Source: JAWQFO01 sp033436665
GTDB lineage: Bacteria > Pseudomonadota > Alphaproteobacteria > Rhodobacterales > Rhodobacteraceae
Assembly: GCF_033436665.1 (NCBI RefSeq)
Contig: NZ_JAWQFO010000002.1
Span: 310,001-374,000, forward strand
DNA: 64,000 nt
Direction of reading: 5' to 3'
The notes under the pieces: generated by a model
Databases searched by the model: none
The model's input: the letters and a program-made list of their open reading frames with translations, nothing else
Told to the model about the DNA's origin: nothing
Program-made: the position numbers and the translations under genes
Part shown: in pieces, positions 43,698-52,480 of the stretch
Numbering within the stretch: position 1 is the stretch's first letter
Layout: the number at the start of each line of letters is the position of its first letter

Positions 43698-43910
43698 CTA
43701 GCGCAGCGGTCCGGAACGGCGCACGTTGCCGTGCCAGTCCTCCACCGGCGCCTGGATGGCCGCTGCGTCGTCCGCGGCCGGAGGCGTCACCGGGCCGGCC
43801 AGCAGCGCGCCCAGAAGCGCCCCGGCGGCAAGCAGCGAGACCGTGCGCAGCGCGCTTGCGCGACTGTTGGCCACGGTGACGGGAAGGGGTGGACAGGTTG
43901 AGACATTCAT
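43698..43910 (-). CDS. hypothetical small membrane protein
   Basis: Protein of 70 residues with one hydrophobic segment (about 23-43, TVSLLAAGALLGALLAGPVT) followed by a short tail (VEDWHGNVRRSGPLR). It may be an N-anchored protein or carry an uncleaved signal. Upstream lies a 194-base gap containing a hairpin that probably ends the liv operon. No family recognised, so the gene is only moderately supported. Confidence 0.5.
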   Translation of the reverse strand: MNVSTCPPLPVTVANSRASALRTVSLLAAGALLGALLAGPVTPPAADDAAAIQAPVEDWHGNVRRSGPLR

Positions 43911-44044
43911 GACGCGAAACTCCGAAGAAGATCAGTTCTGCGTTCTATCTAGACAATGAGAGTAATTCACGAAAACGAATTGATGTGCGTGCCTGCATCA
44001 AGAACGGTGATGAATCGACCACGCAGCACCGCCCAACAATGCAA

Positions 44045-44066
44045 CGGGCCCTCCGAGGAGAGCCCG
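44045..44066 (-). terminator. possible terminator of the liv-type operon
   Basis: On the minus strand CGGGC and CTCC pair with GGAG and GCCCG, with one mismatch and a two-base loop, followed by TTGCATTGTT. The T content is loose, so it is a moderate candidate. It lies 39 bases past the livF stop. Confidence 0.5.
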
Positions 44067-44104
44067 TGCCGATCGTTAACAGAGAGAGACGGGTAAGACC
44101 TGGA

Positions 44105-44860
<756 letters not shown>

Positions 44861-44910
44861 GAACCTTTCCTTTCGGGCGGCCGGGCCGAACCCGCCGCGC
44901 AGAAGCGATG

Positions 44911-45675
44911 TCAGTGACCGGCGGTGGATTCGCCCAGGTAGGCCTCGCGCACCTTGGGATGGCCCTTGATGTTCTCCGGGGTGTCCTCGACCAGCGGCGT
45001 GCCCTGTGCCAGCACGGTGATCCGCTCGGCCAGCGAGAACACCACGTGCATGTCGTGTTCGATGATGGCGATGGTGATGTCGCGCTCGTCCTTGATCTGC
45101 TTGAGCAGGTCGATCGTGTTGTTGGTGTCCGCCCGTGCCATTCCCGCCGTCGGCTCGTCGAGCAGCAGAAGGCGCGGTTCCTGGCTGAGGCACATGCCGA
45201 TCTCGAGCCGGCGCTTGTCGCCGCGCGACAGCGCGGCGGCATGCATCTCGCGCTTGTCGAGCATGTTCATGTCCTCGAGCGCCTTCTCGGCCCGCTCGAT
45301 CACGTCGGCCTGGCGGACCACGCGGGTCAGCGCGTTGAGTTCGAACGACCCGTCGCGCTTGGCGAAACACGGGATCATCATGTTCTCCATGACCGTCAGG
45401 TCGCCGAAGATCTCGGGCGTCTGGAACACCCGGCTGATGCCCATCTGGTTGATCTCGTAGGGCTTGCGGCCCAGCACCGACTGGCCGTCGAACATGACCG
45501 ATCCGGTGTCCGGGATCAGCTTGCCGACGAGGCAATTGAGCAGCGTCGACTTGCCCGCCCCGTTCGGTCCGATGATCGCGTGGACCGAGTTCTCGGCCAC
45601 GCTGAGGTTGACGTCGGCGAGTGCCTGCAACCCGCCGAAGCGCTTGCCGACATTCTTGATCTCGAGGATTCCCAT
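44911..45675 (-). CDS. livG: Liv-type ABC transporter ATP-binding protein, LivG-like
   Basis: First ATPase of the transporter, 254 residues. Walker A GPNGAGKST. In place of the usual LSGGQQR-type signature it has ALSRGDKRRLEIGMCL (SRGD), a known LivG variation. Walker B LLLLDEPTAGM. It lies 12 bases downstream of livM and 50 bases before livF. The longer open frame to 46308 overlaps livM and is a shadow. Confidence 0.9.
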   Translation of the reverse strand: MGILEIKNVGKRFGGLQALADVNLSVAENSVHAIIGPNGAGKSTLLNCLVGKLIPDTGSVMFDGQSVLGRKPYEINQMGISRVFQTPEIFGDLTVMENMMIPCFAKRDGSFELNALTRVVRQADVIERAEKALEDMNMLDKREMHAAALSRGDKRRLEIGMCLSQEPRLLLLDEPTAGMARADTNNTIDLLKQIKDERDITIAIIEHDMHVVFSLAERITVLAQGTPLVEDTPENIKGHPKVREAYLGESTAGH

Positions 45676-45686
45676 CGACCTGCTCC

Positions 45687-46877
45687 TTATTCCGCCGGAT
45701 GGCGCTTGCCGTCGGTCGTGTCCTCGTCGCGCTTGCGGCGCCCGAAGAGACGACCGATGCGCTGCCCGCCCTGCACCAGCCCGCCGGGCAGGAAGATGAC
45801 GACGAGCATGAACATCAGGCCAAGGGTGAGATGCCAGCCCTTGCCGACGAAGGGATGGATGATGAACACCAGAGCGTTCTCCAGACCGTCGGGCAGGACC
45901 GCGAACCACTGGTGCAGGATGTTGTCGTTTATCTTCGAGAAGATATTCTCGAAATACTTGATCATGCCGGCCCCCAAAACCGGGCCGATCAGCGTGCCCG
46001 CACCGCCGAGAATGGTCATCAGCACCACCTCGCCCGAGGCGGTCCACTGCATCCGCTCGGCGCCGGCCAGCGGGTCCATCGAGGCCAGCAACCCGCCCGC
46101 GAGCCCGGCATACATCCCCGAGATCACGAAGGCCGCCAGCGCGTAGGGCCGAGTGTTGAGGCCTGTGTAATGCATGCGCTGCTGGTTCGACTTCACGGCG
46201 CGCAGCATCAGCCCGAAGGGCGAGCGGAAGATTCGGATGGCGATGTAGAACATGACCATCATCACCACGGCGCAAAAATAGTAGCCGGCGTTGAACTGCC
46301 ACAGCCATGGGCCGACGTCGACGGCATGGGTCGCACGCATCTCGAGCCCGAAGAGATGCGGCAGGCGCGGCGAGCTGGAACTCATCAGGATCTGCGGATC
46401 GGTTGCATAGACCTGCAGCCCGGTCTCGCCATTGGTGATCGGGGTCAGCACCGAGTAGGCAAGCGCAAAGGACATCTGCGCGAAGGCCAGGGTCAGGATC
46501 GAGAAGTAGATGCCCGAACGCCGCAGGGAGATGTAGCCGATCAGCAGCGCGAACAGGGCCGAGACGATCACGGCGAGGATGATCGCCGGGATGATGTTGT
46601 AGCCCAGCAGCTTGAACATCCAGACCGCGGCGTAGGATCCCACCCCGAGGAAAGCGGCGTGACCGAAGCTGAGATAGCCGGTCAGGCCGAACAGGATGTT
46701 GAAGCCGATCGCGAAGATCCCGAAGATCACGAAGCGCTGCATCAGGTCCGGGTAGCCCGCGTTGAACTGCGACAGCTCCGAGGCTTCCGGGAACGGGTTG
46801 AGCAGGATCGGCGCGAACAGGCAGAGCACCGAGACGACGATGAAGAGGGTGAGGTCTTTTTTTCTGAGGCCCAGCAT
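45687..46877 (-). CDS. livM: Liv-type ABC transporter permease, LivM-like
   Basis: Inner-membrane permease, 396 residues with about ten spans. Seen: FNILFGLTGYLSFGHAAFLGVGSYAAV, the LivM signature near residue 57, and TILGGAGTLIGPVLGAGMIKYFENIFS, the EAA-like coupling region. Its C-terminus is basic and acidic mixed (RRKRDEDTTDGKRHPAE), probably cytoplasmic. It starts six bases after the livH stop. Confidence 0.93.
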   Translation of the reverse strand: MLGLRKKDLTLFIVVSVLCLFAPILLNPFPEASELSQFNAGYPDLMQRFVIFGIFAIGFNILFGLTGYLSFGHAAFLGVGSYAAVWMFKLLGYNIIPAIILAVIVSALFALLIGYISLRRSGIYFSILTLAFAQMSFALAYSVLTPITNGETGLQVYATDPQILMSSSSPRLPHLFGLEMRATHAVDVGPWLWQFNAGYYFCAVVMMVMFYIAIRIFRSPFGLMLRAVKSNQQRMHYTGLNTRPYALAAFVISGMYAGLAGGLLASMDPLAGAERMQWTASGEVVLMTILGGAGTLIGPVLGAGMIKYFENIFSKINDNILHQWFAVLPDGLENALVFIIHPFVGKGWHLTLGLMFMLVVIFLPGGLVQGGQRIGRLFGRRKRDEDTTDGKRHPAE

Positions 46878-46883
46878 GTTTCG

Positions 46884-47915
46884 TTACTCCTCCATCACGC
46901 CCTTGCGTCCCATCAGGCCGCGCGGGCGCGTCAGCAGGACGATGATGGCGACGAGGTAGATGATGACCTGGTTGATCCCGGGGATCAGGTCGATGACCTC
47001 GGTCATCGAGGCGAAAGCTTCGAGGACGCCCAGCAGGAAGCCTGCCAGGACGGCCCCGGGCAAACTACCCATACCCCCGACGACGACCACGACGAAGGAG
47101 ATGACGAGGAAGTCCATGCCCATGTGGTAGTTGGGAGACAGGATCGGCGTGTACATGACCCCGGCCAGGCCCGCGACACTGGCGGCGATGCCGAACATCA
47201 GAGTGAAGCGCTTGTCGATGTCGATGCCCAAAAGGCCGACGGTCTCGCGGTCGGCCATACCGGCGCGCACGACCATCCCGAAGGTGGTGAATTGCAGGAA
47301 GCAGAAGACCGCGCCGATGATCAGCATCGCGAAGGCGAAGTAGACCAGGCGCCAGTAGGGGTAGATGACCGTGTAGGGATCGAAGCCCAGCAGCACGCCG
47401 AAATCGAAAGACCCCTTGAAGGCGCTCGGGGCCGGCGTCGGGATCGGGTTGGCGCCGAAGAAATACTTGACGATTTCCTGGAGCACGATGGCGAGACCGA
47501 AGGTGACGAGAATCTGGTCGGCATGCGGGCGCTTGTAGAAATGCTTGATCAGGCCGCGTTCCATCGCGTAGCCGACCGCCAGCATCACCGGGATCGCGAA
47601 AAGGATCGCCAGAGGCACCGACCAGTCGATGATCGCAGATCCCACGCCCTCTCCGAACCAGCTCGAGACATAAGGCGTTTCGACCTTAAGCGGGTTGCCG
47701 AGAAAGTCGGTGCGCGTCTCGTCGATGGTCGTGGTCGACAGGGTCAGCAGGCGCTGCAGGGTGACCGCGCAGAAGGCGCCGATCATGAACAGCGCGCCAT
47801 GGGCGAAGTTCACCACGCCGAGGGTGCCGAAAATGAGTGTCAGACCCAGCGCGATCAGCGCATATGCCGACCCCTTGTCGAGGCCGTTCAGGATCTGGAG
47901 GATAATTGCGTCCAT
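46884..47915 (-). CDS. livH: Liv-type ABC transporter permease, LivH-like
   Basis: Inner-membrane permease, 343 residues with about eight spans. Seen: NGLDKGSAYALIALGLTLIFG and VNFAHGALFMIGAF, typical of LivH, and the coupling loop GGMGSLPGAVLAGFLLGVLEAF. It is longer than E. coli LivH (308), with extra residues around 55-75 and 150-175. ATG 47915 with AGGTGGG upstream is preferred over a GTG four codons earlier. A strong hairpin separates it from the binding-protein gene. Confidence 0.92.
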   Translation of the reverse strand: MDAIILQILNGLDKGSAYALIALGLTLIFGTLGVVNFAHGALFMIGAFCAVTLQRLLTLSTTTIDETRTDFLGNPLKVETPYVSSWFGEGVGSAIIDWSVPLAILFAIPVMLAVGYAMERGLIKHFYKRPHADQILVTFGLAIVLQEIVKYFFGANPIPTPAPSAFKGSFDFGVLLGFDPYTVIYPYWRLVYFAFAMLIIGAVFCFLQFTTFGMVVRAGMADRETVGLLGIDIDKRFTLMFGIAASVAGLAGVMYTPILSPNYHMGMDFLVISFVVVVVGGMGSLPGAVLAGFLLGVLEAFASMTEVIDLIPGINQVIIYLVAIIVLLTRPRGLMGRKGVMEE

Positions 47916-47966
47916 GGCGTGTCCCACCTATCGCATGGCCCTTGGCAGCGTTGCGCGCCGCGCGGG

Positions 47967-47996
47967 GCGGTGGCGCACGTTTCCGTGCGCCACCGC
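47967..47996 (-). other. intercistronic hairpin with GNRA tetraloop between binding-protein and permease genes
   Basis: A perfect 13-bp stem with a four-base loop. On the transcribed minus strand the loop reads GAAA, a GNRA tetraloop, closed by G-C pairs. No T run follows on that strand, so it is not a standard terminator. It is placed 24 bases after the binding-protein stop and 52 before the livH start, where such hairpins often protect the upstream message from 3' decay. Confidence 0.7.
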
Positions 47997-48019
47997 GTTT
48001 TCATGAAAGTCGGGCCGGA

Positions 48020-49372
48020 TCAGGCGCCGTTGTTGCACTCGCCCAGGGAGGCCTCGGGGCCGCCGAACATCGGGTGATCGGGGGCGTAGGTGACCTGCTC
48101 GACCGGCGTGACCTCGACGATCTCGAGCGTGTCGAACTCCGAGGTCGGGTTCTCGCGGCCGCGCACGACGAGCACGTCCTTGAAGCACTGGTGGTCCTCG
48201 GCGCGGTAGAGTGTCGGGCCGTTGCCCATGCCGTCGAACTCGAAGCCTTCGAGCGCCTCGGCCACCGCGCAGGGCGCGAAGGATCCGGCGCGGGTCACGG
48301 CGTCCGCGTAGAGCAGCGTCTGCACGTAGCAGGTATGCGCCGAGTTGGACGGCGGGCGGCCGTACTTCTCGCCGAAGGACTTCACGAAGGCCTTGGTGCC
48401 TTCGTCGCTCAGCTGCCAGTTCCAGTTCATCGAACCGTAGATGCCCTTGATGTTGTCGCCGGCACCGGCGGCCATCAGCTCGGAGTAGAGCGGCACGACG
48501 ATCTTGAAGTCCTTGCCGTTGACCTGCTTGTCGAGCAGTCCGAACTGCACCGCCTGGGTCAGCGAGTTGACCATATCGCCGCCGTAGTGGTTCAGGATCA
48601 GCGTATCGGCGCCCGACTGCAGAACCGGGGTGATGTAGGACGAGAAGTCGCCCGCGCCGACGGGCGTCAGCACCTTGTTGGCGGTTTCCCAGCCGATCGC
48701 TTCGGTCGATGCGATCAGCGATTCCTCCTGGGTCCAGCCCCATGTGTAGTCCGCGGTCAGGTGATAGGCGCGACGCCCGGTGCCGAGGTCCTTCTCGAGG
48801 ATCGGGCCGAGGGCGGCGCCGGACATGTAGGCGTTGAAGAAGTGGCGGAAGCCGTTCGCCTTGCGGTCCTTGCCGGTGGTGTCGTTGGAGTGGGTAAGGC
48901 CGGCCATGAAGATGATCCCGGCCTCCTGGCAGAGCGCCTGAACGGCCACGGCGGGACCCGAGGACGAGCCGCCGTTGATCATGATCACGCCGTCCTTCTC
49001 GATCATCGAGCGGGCCGAGGCGCGCGCGACGTCGGTCTTGGTGGCGGTATCGCCGGTCACGAACTCGACCTTCTTGCCGAGGATGCCGGTGCCGTCGAGC
49101 ACCTTCGAGGAGAAGGTGTTGAGCATGCCGCCGTCACCTTCGCCGTTGATGTGCTGCACGGCGAGTTCCTGCGCGCGAAGCTCGTCGAGCCCTTCTTCCG
49201 CGTAGGGCCCGGTCTGCGGCACGTTGAAGCCGATCTTGACAGAGCTGCCGGTGGGTTCGTTCGTGAAGCTTTGCGCCCAGGCGGCGGAGGTGAAGATCGT
49301 CGGCGCGGCCAGGCCCGCGCCGGCGATCGCCGACGTCCTGAGCAGCCCGCGACGGGTGAAGTTCGATGCCAT
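48020..49372 (-). CDS. ABC transporter substrate-binding protein, periplasmic type I fold
   Basis: First gene of the Liv-type operon, 450 residues. Signal peptide carries a twin-arginine motif (TRRGLLR, residues 6-12) and ends near AWAQS. The mature part is a type I binding protein with GFNVPQTGPYAEEG near the N-terminus and GVIMINGGSSSGPAVA. Four or more cysteines occur in the mature part, allowing disulfides. ATG 49372 follows an AGGAAC site. The ligand cannot be deduced; it is longer than LivJ/LivK (about 370), so it may not be a branched-chain amino acid. Confidence 0.88.
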   Translation of the reverse strand: MASNFTRRGLLRTSAIAGAGLAAPTIFTSAAWAQSFTNEPTGSSVKIGFNVPQTGPYAEEGLDELRAQELAVQHINGEGDGGMLNTFSSKVLDGTGILGKKVEFVTGDTATKTDVARASARSMIEKDGVIMINGGSSSGPAVAVQALCQEAGIIFMAGLTHSNDTTGKDRKANGFRHFFNAYMSGAALGPILEKDLGTGRRAYHLTADYTWGWTQEESLIASTEAIGWETANKVLTPVGAGDFSSYITPVLQSGADTLILNHYGGDMVNSLTQAVQFGLLDKQVNGKDFKIVVPLYSELMAAGAGDNIKGIYGSMNWNWQLSDEGTKAFVKSFGEKYGRPPSNSAHTCYVQTLLYADAVTRAGSFAPCAVAEALEGFEFDGMGNGPTLYRAEDHQCFKDVLVVRGRENPTSEFDTLEIVEVTPVEQVTYAPDHPMFGGPEASLGECNNGA

Positions 49373-49432
49373 GTTGTTCCTCCCAGTGATTTTGCGGGCC
49401 CGGCGGCCTCTCCCGCAGGCCCGGCGCACAAA

Positions 49433-49540
49433 AGTGCAAATACGATAAGGCGGGCAAAACGAAAATTGCGCAACAAGTGCCTTGAATGGCTGAACATTTC
49501 TGTAAATAAATGCACAAGTCGAAGCGCAAATCTGTAAATT
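49433..49540. promoter_or_regulatory. cluster of TGCAAA-like half sites in the divergent control region
   Basis: The AT-richer region between the binding-protein gene and the ScfR-type regulator holds GTGCAAAT (49434-49441), the palindrome TTGCGCAA (49466-49473), two TCTGTAAAT copies exactly 32 bases apart (49499-49507, 49531-49539) and GCGCAAAT (49524-49531). ScfR relatives such as Rhodobacter PccR are reported to bind TTTGCAAA-type sites. Reading these as operators for the adjacent regulator is inference. Confidence 0.45.
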
Positions 49541-49598
49541 ACATGATGTTGCGGTGCAGAAACCCCTTGAGATTGCAGGGGATTGGGAGGACGTCGGG

Positions 49599-50900
49599 AT
49601 GGCAGGCGAGGGGCTGACGGGCAGCCGGATCCGCGAGCGGCGCTCGGTCGCCGGGCTGCGGCAAGCAGAGCTTGCCCGGATGCTGGGAATTTCCGCCTCC
49701 TATCTCAACCTGATCGAGCACAACCGCCGCAGAATCGGCGGCAAGCTGCTGCTCGACATCGCCAGGGCCTTGGGCGTGGAGCCCTCGACGCTGACCATCG
49801 GCGCCGAGGCCGCGCAGATCGCGACGCTGCGCGAGGCGGCGATGCGCGCGAACCTCGCCGCCGAGGAGGTGCAGCGCGCCGACGAGCTTGCCGGACGGTT
49901 TCCGGCCTGGGCCGAGGTGCTGGCGGCAGGCCACCGGCGCATCTCGACGCTGGAGCGCACCGTCGAAACGCTGACCGACCGGCTCGCGCATGATCCGCAG
50001 CTTGCCGCCTCGGTGCACGAGTTGCTCTCGACGGCGGCATCGATCCGGTCGACCGCCTCTATTCTGGCTGACGAGCCGGACCTCGACGCAGAATGGCGCG
50101 AACGCTTCCACGGCAACCTCAACGAGGACAGCCGGCGCCTGGCCGAAAGCTCGCGGGCGCTGGTGGGCTATCTCGATGCCGGTCAGGGCAACGAGGAGGG
50201 GGCAAGTTCGCCGCAGGAGGAGGTCGAGGCCTTCCTGGCCGAAAACGACTACCTGTTCCCGGCGCTCGAAGCGGGCGAGGACGGCATCGATGCCATCCTG
50301 GGATCGGCGGACAGCCTGCGCTCGAAGGGCGCGCGCAGCATTGCGCAAGGCATGCTGGGACAGATCGCCCAGGACGCCGCGCGGGTTCCTTTGTCGCGCC
50401 TGCGCGACACACTGGGCGACAGCCCGCCCGACCCGGTGGCGCTGGCGCGGACTCTGGAGGCGCCAGTGGTCATGATCCTGCGCCGTCTGGCGAGCCTGCC
50501 GGAACTGAATGCGGGGCTGGTGGTGTGCGATCGCGCCGGCAGCCTGCTGTTTCGCAAGGCGACGCGGGGGTTCGTGATCCCGCGGTACGGATCGGCCTGC
50601 CCGCTCTGGCCGCTGTTCTCGGTGCTCTCCGACCCGGGACGCGTCGACTTCACGCCGCTGGTCCAGCTGGGCCGGGGGCGCGCGGGCTTTGCCTGCTATG
50701 CCACCGCCGAGACAGTCGGCGCTCCGGCCTACAACGCGCCGCCGCTGGTGCAGGCCACGATGCTGCTGCTGCCGCGGCCCGAGTTCGAGGAGGAGACAAC
50801 GGACGGGACGTGTGTCGAGGTCGGCTCGAACTGCCGGGTCTGCCCGCGCAAGGCCTGCCCGGGCCGGCGCGAACCGTCGATCCTGAGCGAGGGCCTCTGA
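49599..50900 (+). CDS. XRE-family short-chain acyl-CoA regulator, ScfR/PccR type
   Basis: Transcription factor of 433 residues. Helix-turn-helix of XRE type at about residues 8-62 (GSRIRERRSVAGLRQAELAR, then SYLNLIEHNRR). The rest resembles the family that senses short-chain acyl-CoA esters, with VPLSRLRDTLGDSPPDPVALART and a C-terminal cysteine cluster C-x6-C-x2-C-x4-C in the last 30 residues. ATG 49599 has GGGAGGACG upstream and is preferred over GTG at 49554. It is divergent from the Liv-type operon, a probable target along with the acyl-CoA ligase (inference). Confidence 0.88.
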   Translation: MAGEGLTGSRIRERRSVAGLRQAELARMLGISASYLNLIEHNRRRIGGKLLLDIARALGVEPSTLTIGAEAAQIATLREAAMRANLAAEEVQRADELAGRFPAWAEVLAAGHRRISTLERTVETLTDRLAHDPQLAASVHELLSTAASIRSTASILADEPDLDAEWRERFHGNLNEDSRRLAESSRALVGYLDAGQGNEEGASSPQEEVEAFLAENDYLFPALEAGEDGIDAILGSADSLRSKGARSIAQGMLGQIAQDAARVPLSRLRDTLGDSPPDPVALARTLEAPVVMILRRLASLPELNAGLVVCDRAGSLLFRKATRGFVIPRYGSACPLWPLFSVLSDPGRVDFTPLVQLGRGRAGFACYATAETVGAPAYNAPPLVQATMLLLPRPEFEEETTDGTCVEVGSNCRVCPRKACPGRREPSILSEGL

Positions 50901-50908
50901 GCCGCCAG

Positions 50909-50953
50909 CCGTTTTCTGGTCAGAAAACGGGCCGGAAAATTGCAATTTTCCGG
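50909..50953. terminator. tandem perfect palindromes between convergent genes
   Basis: First CCGTTTTCTG-GT-CAGAAAACGG (50909-50930), then CCGGAAAATTG directly followed by CAATTTTCCGG (50932-50953), each perfectly self-complementary. They lie between the stops of the ScfR-type gene (+) and mlaF (-) and can form terminator hairpins for both strands. T-rich arms are present inside the stems. Confidence 0.65.
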
Positions 50954-50963
50954 GGCCGGCCGT

Positions 50964-51710
50964 CTAGCGCACGGCCTCGATCGGTCCCTCGGCGCGACCG
51001 TGGATGAACTGGTCGAGATGCGGATCGCCGGAGGCGTCCATCTCGCTCACCGGGCCGGTCCACTTGATGACCCCGTCATGCAGCATCGCCACGGTGTCGG
51101 CGATCGCGCGTACCGAGGTCATGTCATGGGTGATCGTCATCGCGGTCGCCCCCATCTCGACGACGATCTCGCGGATAAGCTCGTTGATGACACCCGCCAT
51201 GATCGGGTCGAGCCCGGTGGTCGGTTCGTCGAAGAAGATGATCTCGGGTTCCGCGGCGATCGCGCGCGCGAGGCCCACGCGTTTTTGCATCCCGCCCGAA
51301 AGTTCGGCGGGAAGCCGGTCGGCGACATCCGGTTTCAGGCCCACCCGGCGCAGTTTCTCGACGGCGATCTCGCGCGCCTCCTCCTTCGGACGCTTGAGCG
51401 AGCCGCGCAGCAGGCGGAAAGCCACGTTCTGCCAGACCGGCAGGCTGTCGAACAGCGCGCCGCCCTGGAAAAGCATCCCGAAGCGAGCGAGAAACGCGTC
51501 GCGGTCGCCTTTCGAAGCATCCTTGCCGTCGACGGTGATCAGGCCGGAATCGGGCGGGATCAGTCCAAGGATGCATTTCAGCGCAACCGATTTGCCGGTG
51601 CCAGAGCCGCCGATGATCACCAGCGAGGTCCCTTTCGGCACGTCGAGCGTCACGCCGCGCAGCACGTGGTTGGCACCAAAGCTCTTGCGGACGTCCTGCA
51701 TCGTGATCAT
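50964..51710 (-). CDS. mlaF: Mla system ATP-binding protein MlaF
   Basis: ATPase of the phospholipid transporter between outer and inner membrane, 248 residues. Walker A GGSGTGKS, signature ELSGGMQKRVGLARAI, Walker B IIFFDEPTTGLDP. ATG 51710 overlaps the mlaE stop (ATGA). Its SSD-like partner mlaD is at 38.7 kb. The long frame to 52331 is an mlaE shadow. Confidence 0.93.
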   Translation of the reverse strand: MITMQDVRKSFGANHVLRGVTLDVPKGTSLVIIGGSGTGKSVALKCILGLIPPDSGLITVDGKDASKGDRDAFLARFGMLFQGGALFDSLPVWQNVAFRLLRGSLKRPKEEAREIAVEKLRRVGLKPDVADRLPAELSGGMQKRVGLARAIAAEPEIIFFDEPTTGLDPIMAGVINELIREIVVEMGATAMTITHDMTSVRAIADTVAMLHDGVIKWTGPVSEMDASGDPHLDQFIHGRAEGPIEAVR

Positions 51711-52480
51711 AGCGAGAAAAACACCCCCGTGAGCACGAAGTTGGCGGCCAGGATCAGCACGGCGGCCGCCTCGACCGATCCCTTGGTGGCCGCCCCCACG
51801 CCCATCGCGCCGCGGCCCGAGGTCATGCCGTAATAGCAGCCCATCAGCGCCGCAAGGAAACCGAAGACCGCCCCCTTCACAAGGGATGAGATGACGTCGA
51901 GCGGTTCGAGGAAGTCGACCGTGTTCTGGATGTAGGCGGCGGCGTTGAAGCCCAGCGTGCCGGTGGCGACTGCGTAGCCGCCGAAAACGCCGATGATATC
52001 GCCCACCGCCACCAGCAGCGGCACAGCAATGAGCGCGGCCAGCACGCGCGGCACGGCGAGGTACTTCATCGGGTGGGTCGAGAGGGTCACAAGCGCGTCG
52101 ATCTGCTCGGTCACCTTCATGGTGGCGATCTCGGCGGCGATCGAGGAGGTCACGCGCGCGGCAATCATCAGCCCGACGAGCACGGGCCCGAGTTCGCGCA
52201 CCATACCGATGGCCACGATCTGCGGCACCACCGCCTCTGCGTTGAACCGCGCGCCGCCGGCGTAGATCTGCAGGGCCAGCGCGCCGCCGGTGAAGATCGC
52301 GGTCAAGCCCACCACCGGAAGCGACAGCCATCCGATGTTGAGCAGCGCATGGGCAAACTCGCGCCCGTAGAAGGGCGGGCGCAGGAAATGGCTCACGGTG
52401 TCGAGACCAAAAAGCGCCACGCGCCCGATCGCCGCCAGCATCCCCAGAACGGTGCGGCCAAGCAGGGCCAATGGTGTCAT
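51707..52480 (-). CDS. mlaE: Mla system permease MlaE
   Basis: Inner-membrane MlaE/YrbE-family permease, 257 residues, five to six hydrophobic segments. Seen: FTGGALALQIYAGG, the family motif VRELGPVLVGLMIAARVTSSIAAEIATMKVTEQIDAL region and LFGFLAAL-like core. Its start overlaps the alr stop (ATGA) and its stop overlaps mlaF, so alr-mlaE-mlaF are translationally coupled. Confidence 0.93.
   Translation of the reverse strand: MTPLALLGRTVLGMLAAIGRVALFGLDTVSHFLRPPFYGREFAHALLNIGWLSLPVVGLTAIFTGGALALQIYAGGARFNAEAVVPQIVAIGMVRELGPVLVGLMIAARVTSSIAAEIATMKVTEQIDALVTLSTHPMKYLAVPRVLAALIAVPLLVAVGDIIGVFGGYAVATGTLGFNAAAYIQNTVDFLEPLDVISSLVKGAVFGFLAALMGCYYGMTSGRGAMGVGAATKGSVEAAAVLILAANFVLTGVFFSL

Noticed and set aside
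44045..44104. Small RNA gene in the gap after livF
   Set aside because: Only a single hairpin is visible, best explained as the operon's terminator; no independent promoter seen.
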